Of a stretch of 64,000 nucleotides of DNA, positions 25,601 through 32,311 are shown in pieces; within the stretch, counting starts at the first letter, position 1, and each line of letters begins with the position of its first letter. The DNA is from CAVVYW01 sp963752605 (GTDB taxonomy: Bacteria > Actinomycetota > Thermoleophilia > Solirubrobacterales > 70-9), in contig CAVVYW010000006.1 in NCBI GenBank assembly GCA_963752605.1, forward strand, positions 434,001 to 498,000, in the 5' to 3' direction. The notes below the pieces were generated by a model. The model worked only from the letters and a program-made list of their open reading frames with translations. It was not told the DNA's origin and searched no databases. A program made the translations under genes and the position numbers.

Positions 25601-25835
25601 CCGGCTCGCGGCGCGCGAGGCCTGGAGGCTCGACGGGGCCGCGGGGAGCTACTGGTATGTGCTCGCCGACGAGAAGGTCGCGGTCGGCGGCTCGCCTGAC
25701 GACCTGGAGCGGGTCGAGAGCGTGGTGCTGGAGGTCGGGGAGGGGATTCTCGGCCAGGACTTCGAGCCGCGCCCCTCGCCCGAGATCTGCTCCTGGTGTG
25801 ACTTCAGGCTGATCTGCCCGGCGTCGGAGGCGTAG
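22656..25835 (+). CDS. UvrD-like helicase/PD-(D/E)XK nuclease fusion with degraded ATPase motifs (AddB/AdnA-like)
   Basis: The 1059-residue protein starts with GTG. The N-terminal P-loop reads GVAGSGRTEA: the catalytic Walker lysine is Arg. Motif II is VDELEDA, and motif III reads CDDDQSRG where UvrD enzymes have GDxDQS. Motifs V-VI survive as MPLDTLKGLEFDRVYIVGL and RRLLYTAMTRARQEL. The C-terminal RecB-like nuclease is complete: RGRVDRVDELPTG, ELIDYKTGD and QLAIYRLAA. One cysteine before it (LYRTCPLKYKF, about residue 826) and three after it (CSWCDFRLIC) form the Fe-S arrangement of AddB/AdnA-type nucleases. It probably works in double-strand break resection as the non-motor subunit of a two-protein complex; no partner gene lies nearby. 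Confidence 0.85.
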   Translation: MAELAELELSEPQQRVSEHGEGALLVLGVAGSGRTEALSRRLASLAAGGERALVLTCSQAAVTRIRIRAEETVAGPFEELVIHSHQGAAARLLREHAAEAGLDPFFESLTGAERLALLLERVDELPLRRHEIRGNAAGLLAQIVDRIDALKSAGVTAKRFREWAETLSREADADQGRDAAAREREFAQIYELHDAMLRSAGAMDGGEAVLELTRLLAERPVLSAAIAARFPHLIVDELEDACPAERAMIQALSRGARSAVIACDDDQSRGPCESGAAWGLENLAEAEVVLEAARRYGGDLADAAHAVVAPALPNGGESVEPPSAPEVPRRASGPPTRIRFWTSANERAEAQAVARDIEAALAAGEVPIREICVAVPRGGGRARAIAAALEERRVPHRLTGPGAFFQRPEIRDVIAWLRLLADPTDTAATVRALSRPPVDLRSVDLARCTTIARRRKLDMVSALEASLESPQIAPEARDRIRNFLDLHGKAAKAMAEMRADVFVRRLIERIGFRRHRLFAAHPEAAERLRNLSRLGELAATWTRREPDGSNRDFVRYLAAVSEAGVSPTDEPVEAIADAVRVMPLDTLKGLEFDRVYIVGLHAGAVPGPAPPGRPAVPPEVGGAAPGHEAAQRRLLYTAMTRARQELVMSRPLATEEGEARPSPFYGVARAVLDASEQDHGEELFGPAEGLQATYRMIQDEVLEEAWRAGGKLREPRLDTYIDVTAAVGRFLELVKLAGLIQRPGEEPVAEALPAINELLEHAISPEQRKALADSGLDAYLLDEEGAAKRRRELIAARDEPSLEAFLPRRGEGLALSATDIELYRTCPLKYKFARVFGIPQETTINQRFGIVIHQVLERFHSAATDPSTDSVPGEGAGSLQRLMALFGAAWRKAGFGETADELQFRERAIEALRRYHAREASSGSSPRWVERKFDFRIGPHHLRGRVDRVDELPTGGYELIDYKTGDPKPQPALEGDVQLAIYRLAAREAWRLDGAAGSYWYVLADEKVAVGGSPDDLERVESVVLEVGEGILGQDFEPRPSPEICSWCDFRLICPASEA

Positions 25836-26708
25836 CTAGGCGTCGGGTCCCGGGCCGTGCTGGCGAAGGAACCGCTCGAAGTCGCGGGCCAGGGCCTCGC
25901 CCGAGGGAAGGTCATCCTCGAGCTCGATGCGGTCCGCCTGCTCCTCCTCCAGGCGCTGGACCAGCTCCTCGATCTCGGGATTGGCGGCGACCGCCCGGCT
26001 GACCTGGCTGTCGTAGGTATCGGCCTCCTCCTCGAGCCCGGAGGCCTCGACGGCGACGCCGACGAGACCCTCCAGGCGCCTCAGCAGGGCCAGGGCCGCC
26101 TTCGGGTTGGGCACCGCCGCGACGTAGTGGGGGACGGCCGCCCAGAGAGACGCCGAGGGAATGCCCCGCCGCCGGCAGGCGTCATGCAGTACGCCGACGA
26201 TGCCGGTCGGTCCCTCGTAGTTCGACCGCGTCAGGCTGAGCCGCTGGGCGAGCTCCTCGTCGGAGGCGAGCCCTGTGATGGGCACGGGCAGGCTGTGGGC
26301 CACGTCGGCGATGAGGGCACCAAGCGTCACCACCATCTGGATGCCCAGTGACTCGGCGGCGCCGGCGATTCCCTCTGAGAAGGTCCGCCAGCGCAGGTTG
26401 GGCTCGGTTCCGCTGAGCAGGACCAGGTCGTGCTCGGCCCGACGTGCGCGAGCGGCATAGAGCACGTTGCCGGGCCAGTCGATCTCCCGGGTCTCGTCCT
26501 CGGTGAGCCGGATGGTCGGTCGGTTCGCCTGGAAGTCGAAGAACTCCTCGGGATCGATCTGCGCGATCAGCTCCGTATCCAGCGCGTCGCCGACGGCCGT
26601 CAACGCCGTCGTCGCTGCCCCGGCCGCGTCATTCCAGCCGGCGAATGAACAGACCAGAATCGGTGAGCGGAGGCGCGGAGGCTCGGACTCCCACACGAGA
26701 CCATCCAT
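25836..26708 (-). CDS. PAC2 family protein (proteasome-assembly-chaperone-like)
   Basis: From the ATG at 26708 the product has 290 residues; the frame extends further upstream but that part lacks coding character. It shows the PAC2 (PF09754) core: SPILVCSFAGWNDAAGAATTAL, the strand MVVTLGALIADVAHSLPVPI, and GPTGIVGVLHDACRRRGIPSASLWAAVPHYV. Actinobacterial PAC2 proteins are cytoplasmic and common next to DNA repair and housekeeping genes; a link to proteasome assembly is suggested by the name only. The C-terminal 60 residues are acidic and helical. It converges on the helicase gene and is divergent from the YhaM-like gene. Confidence 0.87.
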   Translation of the reverse strand: MDGLVWESEPPRLRSPILVCSFAGWNDAAGAATTALTAVGDALDTELIAQIDPEEFFDFQANRPTIRLTEDETREIDWPGNVLYAARARRAEHDLVLLSGTEPNLRWRTFSEGIAGAAESLGIQMVVTLGALIADVAHSLPVPITGLASDEELAQRLSLTRSNYEGPTGIVGVLHDACRRRGIPSASLWAAVPHYVAAVPNPKAALALLRRLEGLVGVAVEASGLEEEADTYDSQVSRAVAANPEIEELVQRLEEEQADRIELEDDLPSGEALARDFERFLRQHGPGPDA

Positions 26709-26800
26709 CGATTCGAGACTAGCGAGTGGTCTTCGCGCAGGCGCCGGTCCATTGACGCGGTTCTTGATCATGCGTCCGGCCCCGGAGGGAAGATCGAAGC

Positions 26801-27724
26801 GTGAGCCCCGGAGCACAGACCGCCCAGCAAGTAGACACCGGCGACGCACCGACACTCGCCGGGCCCTCCGTCTCCGAGCTTCGGCCCGGACAGCGCTTCC
26901 GGGCCGACTACGCCTGCCTGCGGAAGGATCGGCTCACGGCCCGGAACGGCTCCTCCTATCTCTCCCTGGAATTGCGTGACCGCAGCGGCTCGATCGCGGC
27001 CCGTGCCTTCCGCGACGTCGATCGCCTCTCCTCCCGCTTCGAGCGCGGGGACCCGATCCGGGTGTCCGGCCGGGTGGAGCGCTTCCGCGGCGAGCTCGTC
27101 GCCGAGGTCGACGACATCCGCTCTCTCGAAGCGGACTCGATCGATCCGGCCTCCTACCTACCGAGCGCGTATCGGGACCACGATGAGCTGACCGGCTTCC
27201 TCGAGCACCTGACTCGCGAGGTGCACGACCCGCCGCTGCGAGGCGTGGTGGAGCGGGTGCTGTTGGCCGAGCCGGTGGCGGGCGAGTTCCGGCGGGCCCC
27301 CTGCACCCGCGCCGGCCACCACGCCTATCTCGGCGGGCTGCTCGAGCACACGGTCGCGGTCGGGACGCTGGTCGGGGACGTCTGCCAGCTCCATCCGCGG
27401 CTCGACTCCGATCTGCTGATGGCCGCGGCGCTCCTCCACGACGTCGGCAAGGTCCGTGAGTTCACCTACGGGGCCGAGTTCGGGATCACCGAGGAGGGCA
27501 GGCTGCTCGGCCACCTCACCATCGGCGCGGAGATCATCGGCCGCGCAGCCGAGGGGTTGGCCGCTGAGCGCCGAGCCGCGCTCCTCCATTGCGTGCTCTC
27601 CCATCACGGAACCGACGGGCGCGGAGCGCCGGGGAGGGGCTTCGGCACGCCCGAGGCGCTCGCGCTCTACCGGCTGAACGCGCTGGACGCCGGCGTCAAG
27701 GGCGCACTCGAGCAGGGCCTGTAG
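26801..27724 (+). CDS. YhaM-like 3'-5' exoribonuclease (OB fold + HD domain)
   Basis: The start is GTG at 26801, with a good ribosome site (GGAGGG, 26784-26789). The 307-residue protein has an N-terminal OB domain (SYLSLELRDRSGSIAARAFR, then VSGRVERFRGELVAEVDDIR) and an HD domain with HHAYLGGLLEHTVAVG, LLHDVGKVREF and a late HH pair (VLSHHG). This is the order in Bacillus YhaM (CBF1 family), which degrades RNA and some single-stranded DNA. It is likely a cytoplasmic, metal-dependent nuclease. It is somewhat short but complete, ending with the typical ALALYRLNALDAGVKG segment. Confidence 0.88.
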   Translation: MSPGAQTAQQVDTGDAPTLAGPSVSELRPGQRFRADYACLRKDRLTARNGSSYLSLELRDRSGSIAARAFRDVDRLSSRFERGDPIRVSGRVERFRGELVAEVDDIRSLEADSIDPASYLPSAYRDHDELTGFLEHLTREVHDPPLRGVVERVLLAEPVAGEFRRAPCTRAGHHAYLGGLLEHTVAVGTLVGDVCQLHPRLDSDLLMAAALLHDVGKVREFTYGAEFGITEEGRLLGHLTIGAEIIGRAAEGLAAERRAALLHCVLSHHGTDGRGAPGRGFGTPEALALYRLNALDAGVKGALEQGL

Positions 27725-27816
27725 TACCTGCGCGGCCTACCTGTTGTGGCCCGGGGCGTTGCCCGAGTTGCCGGGGGCGGGCAGCGGACTGCTGAATGGC
27801 GGGGATTCGGCCGGCT

Positions 27817-27834
27817 CCGGCGCGGAGGCGCCGG
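27817..27834. terminator. Hairpin between convergent genes
   Basis: CCGGCGC-GGAG-GCGCCGG forms a perfect 7-bp stem with a four-base loop in the 139-bp gap between the convergent YhaM-like and TSUP genes. It lacks a clear T-run on either side, so a terminator role is only likely. I see no gene in the rest of this gap. Confidence 0.45.
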
Positions 27835-27863
27835 CGTCGTCCGATACGCCCAAAATGGGGGAG

Positions 27864-28247
27864 TCAGCTCGAATTCTCGCGCGGCGGGCGGAAGGCCCGA
27901 ATCGCCAGCCTGGCCGCGATCACCAGGGCGAGCGCGGCGAAGGAGAGCTCGAGCACCCGCTGGCTCACCTCGTTCGCGACCACCACCCCGATCGCGACGC
28001 CGAGTGGCGAGAGCGCGCCGATCAGGAGGCCGTCGGCGAGGCGGACGTTTCCGTAGGAGCGCTGGCGCCAGGTGGCGACGATTGCCACCGGGACGATCGC
28101 GAGCAGCGAGGTCGCCTCGGCCTCCACCTGCGGCTCGTCCATGAAGATGGTGAGCGCCGGGACGAAGAGGATCCCGCCGCCGACGCCGAGCAGGCCACCG
28201 ACCATCCCGCCGAGGAACCCGAGAATGGCAGCGGCGACCTCGCTCAC
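27864..28247 (-). CDS. TSUP (TauE/SafE) transporter, half-size protein B
   Basis: The product has 127 residues with a GTG start at 28247 that overlaps the preceding gene's stop (GTGA). It has about four hydrophobic segments and carries the TSUP repeat signature GFLGGMVGGLLGVGGGILFVP with PQVEAEATSLLAIVP. Standard TSUP proteins are about 250 residues with two such halves; here each half is a separate gene. The pair probably assembles as a heterodimer to export a sulfur-containing or organic anion. The cargo is unknown. Confidence 0.82.
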   Translation of the reverse strand: MSEVAAAILGFLGGMVGGLLGVGGGILFVPALTIFMDEPQVEAEATSLLAIVPVAIVATWRQRSYGNVRLADGLLIGALSPLGVAIGVVVANEVSQRVLELSFAALALVIAARLAIRAFRPPRENSS

Positions 28248-28600
28248 GGCACGATCAACTCCACCGCGATCACGACCAGCAGCAGGGCGAAAAGGCCCGA
28301 GATCACGCGCTCGGACAGTCGCTGCTGAAGCGCCGTGCCCGCGATCGCACCCGCGATCGCGGGGATGCCGACCAGGGCCGCATTGGCGACTGAGACGTTC
28401 CCGTAACCCGCTTGAAAGGCGGCCGCCAGGCCCGCGATGATCACGATCGCGGCCATGCTCGTGCCGGTCGCCTCGCGCTCGCCGTAGGCGAGCCAGATGA
28501 TCAGCAGGGGGACGATGATCGTCCCGCCGCCGACTCCGAACAGGCCACTGAAGACGCCGGCGGCGGTCCCTATCGCCGCCAGCTTCAGAGTCCTCCGCAC
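28244..28600 (-). CDS. TSUP (TauE/SafE) transporter, half-size protein A
   Basis: From the GTG at 28600 the product has 118 residues; the open frame continues upstream only antisense to otsB. It is hydrophobic throughout and contains GVFSGLFGVGGGTIIVPLLI with EREATGTSMAAIVI, the first-half counterpart of the TSUP repeat. It overlaps the second half-gene by GTGA. A full-length TSUP gene lies at 61904, which shows that the split form is not the only style in this genome. Confidence 0.82.
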   Translation of the reverse strand: MRRTLKLAAIGTAAGVFSGLFGVGGGTIIVPLLIIWLAYGEREATGTSMAAIVIIAGLAAAFQAGYGNVSVANAALVGIPAIAGAIAGTALQQRLSERVISGLFALLLVVIAVELIVP

Positions 28601-28620
28601 GGCGGGCGATACTAGTTGAC

Positions 28621-29412
28621 GTGGAAGCGGCCGAATTGCTCGCCCCATTGCGCGAGAGCCCGGAGCGAACGGGCCTCTTCTTCGACGTCGACGGCACGCT
28701 GGCCCCAATCGTGGAGCGCCACGACGCGGCGGCTGTTCCCGAACGTGCCCGCGAGCTGCTGAGGAAGCTCGCGCGCGACTATGCCCTGGTGGCGTGCATC
28801 AGCGGCCGGCGGGCCACGGACGCGCGCAGGGTCGTCGGCCTCGACGAGCTCGTCTATTCGGGGAACCACGGCTTCGAGCTGCTGCTGCCCGGTGAGGGCG
28901 AGCCGCGCCCCGACCCATCCCTCGACGGCCACGACGAGGACGCATCTCGGTTCGTGTACGGACTCGACCAGGGGGAGCTGGAAAAGGCGGGAATCCGGAC
29001 GGAGGACAAGGGCGCGATCATCGCGTTGCACTGGCGCGGCGCCGAGAACGAGGGCGCCGCGGAGTCGCTGGCACACGAGATCGCCAATGAGGCCGAGTGG
29101 CAGGAGCTCGTCCCCCACCGCGGTCGCAAGGTCCTCGAGATCAGGCCCAACGTCGCCGTGAACAAGGGGATCGCCGTGGCGGCGCTGGTGCCGATGCGGA
29201 GGATCGACGCCGCGCTCTATGCCGGAGACGACCGAACCGACGTCGACGCCTTTCGGGGCCTTCGCACCCTCCAGGAAGACGGCCAGCTCGACGCCGTCGT
29301 CTGCGTGGCGGTGGCCTCCGACGAGACACCCCCCGAGGTCGGGGCGAATGCCGACCTCACCGTCGAGGGGCCGGAGGGCGTCGTCGCCCTGCTCGAGGAA
29401 CTGGCCGCATAG
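28621..29412 (+). CDS. otsB: Trehalose-6-phosphate phosphatase
   Basis: The 263-residue HAD-family enzyme starts at GTG 28621. Motif I is FFDVDGTLAPI, with LVACISGRRATDARR and the substrate-cap signature YSGNHGFEL characteristic of OtsB. Motif III/IV appears as KVLEIRPNVAVNKGIA and AALYAGDDRTDVDAF. It hydrolyses trehalose-6-phosphate to trehalose, a compatible solute. No otsA is present in the window. It is divergent from the split TSUP genes with a gap of only 20 bp, and a small membrane protein gene follows four bases downstream. Confidence 0.92.
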   Translation: MEAAELLAPLRESPERTGLFFDVDGTLAPIVERHDAAAVPERARELLRKLARDYALVACISGRRATDARRVVGLDELVYSGNHGFELLLPGEGEPRPDPSLDGHDEDASRFVYGLDQGELEKAGIRTEDKGAIIALHWRGAENEGAAESLAHEIANEAEWQELVPHRGRKVLEIRPNVAVNKGIAVAALVPMRRIDAALYAGDDRTDVDAFRGLRTLQEDGQLDAVVCVAVASDETPPEVGANADLTVEGPEGVVALLEELAA

Positions 29413-29415
29413 ACA

Positions 29416-29958
29416 GTGGCGTACTGCGACCTGCTGCGAACGACTGTGCTGCTGACCGGAGGCTCAGCCACCGTGCTGGCGGCGGTGACGGTGATCGCGG
29501 CCGACCGGGCTGACGACACGACCACACTCGTCGTCGCCGCGGTCTGGTGGACGGTCGCGCTCGTCGCAGGGCTGCTGCTGGGCCGTCCGTCGCGGGCGAT
29601 GCAGGCGATGAGCCCGGTGCTCTCAGCCGCCCGGACGACTCCCACGCTTCCTCAATACGACGCCGCGGGCCGCGCGGCGCTGGGGCGGCTCTGGCCCCTG
29701 GCCGTCTTCGCCCTGGTCGCCGGCGGTGTCGGCTTCATCTTCCCGGGTGTCGCGGCAATCGGAACCGGCTTCGCCCTCACTGCCGCGCTCGCCTGGCGGT
29801 CTCGCGAGCAGGCCGTTGCGGCGATAGAGGAGAGGGACGGCGTGCGGTTCTACGTCGAGCCGGGCTCGGCGCTGCAGCCGGTGAAGCTGGTCCGCACACC
29901 CGGCCTGCGGCGCGACCGCCCGCCGCCGGGGCATCCACCTCCGGCGGCGGGCGTTTGA
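29416..29958 (+). CDS. Membrane protein of unknown function
   Basis: The 180-residue protein (GTG start) has four likely membrane helices: near 10-28, 40-57, 93-110 and 112-128. A polar loop lies between helices two and three, and the C-terminal tail is basic and Pro-rich (GLRRDRPPPGHPPPAAG). No family motif is recognised. It follows otsB by three bases and probably shares its transcript. The gene ends close to the convergent MFS gene. Confidence 0.72.
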   Translation: MAYCDLLRTTVLLTGGSATVLAAVTVIAADRADDTTTLVVAAVWWTVALVAGLLLGRPSRAMQAMSPVLSAARTTPTLPQYDAAGRAALGRLWPLAVFALVAGGVGFIFPGVAAIGTGFALTAALAWRSREQAVAAIEERDGVRFYVEPGSALQPVKLVRTPGLRRDRPPPGHPPPAAGV

Positions 29959-29962
29959 CCGA

Positions 29963-31429
29963 TCAGGCGCTGGCGGGCTGCGCCTCAGCGCCGAGCTCGG
30001 TGTGAGCGCGGCTGTCGCGGCTGCGGATCAACACCAGCGTCGCAACCAGCCCGAGCGCCGCGATGACGGCACCACCCAGGAACGCATCCTGGAAGCCCTG
30101 GGTGAGCGCGTTCGGCAGAACCGACGGATCTCCGCCCGCGCTTGCCATCACGTCATCGGTTCGGGAGTTGGCGATCGTCGCCAGCACGGCGAGACCCAGT
30201 GCCCCGCCGATCTGCTGCGACGTGTTGATCAGGCCACTCGCCAGCCCGGACTCCTGCTCGCGCACGCCGGAGACGGCCGCAATCGTCGAGGTGACGAAGC
30301 CGAACCCGAGCCCGACCGCCGCCAGCAGCGACGGACCGAGCACGTCGGTGGTGAATCCGCCCCCGACCGAGACCTGGCTGAACCAGAGGAGCCCGGCCGA
30401 GATCAGGGCCATCCCCGCAGCGAGCACGGGCTTGAAGCCCAGTCGCGTCACGAGCTGGCCGCCCACCGCAGCCGAGGCGATGATCGCGATCGACAGCGGC
30501 AGGTATGCGAGCCCAGCCTCGATCGCAGAGAAGCCGAGCACCTGCTGCATGTAGAGCGTGATGAAGAAGAACATCGAGAACAGCGAGGCGCCCAGCAGGA
30601 GCCCCACGACGTTCGCGCCCGTCAGGGTCCGCAGCCGGAAGATCCTGAACGGCATCAGCGGCGCCTCGGAGCGCAGCTCGATCGCGATGAAGGCGCCGAT
30701 CAGCGCAGCCGCTAGCCCGATCAGGCCGAGCGTCTGGGTCGAACCCCAGCCCGCCTCGGCCGCATCGACCAAGGCGTAGACCAGAACGGAGAGCCCCGCG
30801 GTGACCGTGAACGCGCCCGCGGCGTCGAAGTGACGCGTCTGAGACTCCGAGCGGCTCTCAGCAATCAGCCGTGGCGTCAGCGCGGCAGCGATCAGGGCAA
30901 CCGGAACGTTCACCCAGAGGACCCACTCCCAGCCGAGGCCGTCGGTGAGAATGCCACCGAGCAGCACCCCGACGGCGCCGCCGGAGCCGGCAACAGCTCC
31001 CCAGACACCGAGGGCCTTGTTCCGCTCGGACCCGTCTGTGAAGAGGGTGGTGACGATCGAGAGTGCCGCCGGCGAGATGATCGCCGCGCCCAGTCCCTGA
31101 GCCGCGCGGGCGGCGATCAGCTGCCCCTCGTTCGAGGCGAACCCCGCGGCAAGACTGGCGACCGCGACGACGATCAGACCGGAGATGAAGACGCGACGCC
31201 GGCCGAGGAGGTCGGCCATCCGTCCGCCGAGCAGCAGAAAGCCGCCGAAGGTGAGGATGTACGCGTTGACGACCCACGCCAGGTTCTCCTGGGAGAAGCT
31301 GAGCCCCTCGCCAATAGACGGGAGCGCGACGTTGACGATGGACGCGTCGAGGACGACGACGAACTGCGCCATGCACAGCAGGGCAAGGGCGAGCCATCGT
31401 TTCTCCTGATATTCGGCGGCGGTGGTCAT
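29963..31429 (-). CDS. MFS drug efflux pump, DHA2 (EmrB/QacA) family
   Basis: I use the ATG at 31429 (MTTAAEYQEKRW), giving 488 residues; the longer frame runs into the operator region. Fourteen membrane segments are predicted. Family motifs include QFVVVLDASIVNVALPSIGE in helix 1, GGRMADLLGRRRVF (motif A), and GVWGAVAGSGGAVGVLLGG (motif C, antiporter). It should export toxic compounds using the proton gradient. The divergent TetR regulator and two matching operator palindromes in the shared intergenic region indicate substrate-induced derepression. Confidence 0.92.
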   Translation of the reverse strand: MTTAAEYQEKRWLALALLCMAQFVVVLDASIVNVALPSIGEGLSFSQENLAWVVNAYILTFGGFLLLGGRMADLLGRRRVFISGLIVVAVASLAAGFASNEGQLIAARAAQGLGAAIISPAALSIVTTLFTDGSERNKALGVWGAVAGSGGAVGVLLGGILTDGLGWEWVLWVNVPVALIAAALTPRLIAESRSESQTRHFDAAGAFTVTAGLSVLVYALVDAAEAGWGSTQTLGLIGLAAALIGAFIAIELRSEAPLMPFRIFRLRTLTGANVVGLLLGASLFSMFFFITLYMQQVLGFSAIEAGLAYLPLSIAIIASAAVGGQLVTRLGFKPVLAAGMALISAGLLWFSQVSVGGGFTTDVLGPSLLAAVGLGFGFVTSTIAAVSGVREQESGLASGLINTSQQIGGALGLAVLATIANSRTDDVMASAGGDPSVLPNALTQGFQDAFLGGAVIAALGLVATLVLIRSRDSRAHTELGAEAQPASA

Positions 31430-31524
31430 GTGGTCTCCAATCTGTCGCTTACCTCTATGACGAACGGGGGGCGTCGGGATTGACATGCCGGTCGTCTTTG
31501 TTTGGCTTGAGCTTGTGTCATAAT

Positions 31525-31540
31525 CGGAAGCTGAGTTCCG
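31525..31540. promoter_or_regulatory. Operator box 1 for the TetR regulator
   Basis: CGGAAGCTGAGTTCCG is an inverted repeat (CGGAA-N6-TTCCG). It matches a second box 34 bp away at 14 of 16 bases and lies in the gap between the MFS pump and its TetR gene. A possible -10 element (CATAAT) abuts it on the plus strand. Confidence 0.75.
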
Positions 31541-31558
31541 GTTTCGGTTAGAACTATA

Positions 31559-31574
31559 CGGAATCGGAGTTCCG
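31559..31574. promoter_or_regulatory. Operator box 2 for the TetR regulator
   Basis: CGGAATCGGAGTTCCG repeats the CGGAA-N6-TTCCG pattern of box 1. Two boxes about three helical turns apart suit cooperative binding by TetR dimers and control of both divergent promoters. Confidence 0.75.
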
Positions 31575-31577
31575 TTT

Positions 31578-31595
31578 GCGTGACGACCGTCACGC
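31578..31595. promoter_or_regulatory. Second palindrome type in the efflux intergenic region
   Basis: GCGTGACG-AC-CGTCACGC is a perfect 8+8 inverted repeat just after operator box 2 and before the tetR start. It differs from the CGGAA boxes, so it may bind another regulator or form the 5' UTR stem of tetR. Confidence 0.5.
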
Positions 31596-31633
31596 GCCTG
31601 GGATCACCACACAAAGGGACAGGATTCGCCGAA

Positions 31634-32299
31634 ATGACCACCGCGACCAAGCCAAAACCGAAGGCCGCTGCGAAGGGCGCACCGCGTGAGCTGCGCGCGG
31701 ACGCGAAACGGAACCGCGAGGCCGTGCTCGCCGCGGCCAAGGAGCTGTTCGCCGAGCAGGGCCTCGACGCCCAGATGCCCGACATCGCCAAGGCGGCGAA
31801 GGTCGGCGTCGGGACCGTCTACCGCCACTTCCCCACCAAGGAGGACCTGCTGGAGGCCATCGTCGCGGAGCGCTTCGAGCAGATCGCCGAACGGGGCAGG
31901 GCTGCACTGGAGGAAGCGAAGGACGACCCTTGGGAGGCGTTCAGCGGCTTCATGCGGTTCACGGTCGAGCTGCAGGCGCAGTGCCGCGCCACGTCCCAGG
32001 TGGGGTCCTCACGGCCAGAGGTGATGGGCGCACACGCGGAAAGCTCGGGCACGATCGACCTCAGCGAGAAGCTCCTCGTCCTCGCTCAGCGGTCAGGGCA
32101 ACTCCGTAAAGACGCCGAGCTCGAGGACATCCCGATGATCCTCTGCGGCCTGGGTCACGTCAACGAAGCCGCCATCGGCGGCAGGATGGCCCCGGGAATG
32201 TCCTGGGAACGCTTCCTCGCGATCGTCCTCGAGGGACTGCGCGCTCCGGGCGGCGACAAGCTGCCGCGCCGCCCGCCGGGAACTCCCCGCTTGCGCTAG
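31634..32299 (+). CDS. TetR family transcriptional regulator
   Basis: I start at the ATG at 31634 (221 residues), preceded by AAGGGACAGG; the GTG at 31580 would place the start within the palindrome. After a Lys/Ala-rich head, the DNA-binding domain reads NREAVLAAAKELFAEQGLDA, then MPDIAKAAKVGVGTVYRHFP with the TetR recognition helix. The remainder is a helical ligand-binding domain. It almost certainly represses the divergent MFS pump and itself through the twin palindromes at 31525 and 31559. Confidence 0.92.
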   Translation: MTTATKPKPKAAAKGAPRELRADAKRNREAVLAAAKELFAEQGLDAQMPDIAKAAKVGVGTVYRHFPTKEDLLEAIVAERFEQIAERGRAALEEAKDDPWEAFSGFMRFTVELQAQCRATSQVGSSRPEVMGAHAESSGTIDLSEKLLVLAQRSGQLRKDAELEDIPMILCGLGHVNEAAIGGRMAPGMSWERFLAIVLEGLRAPGGDKLPRRPPGTPRLR

Positions 32300-32311
32300 C
32301 CGGACGGCTTT

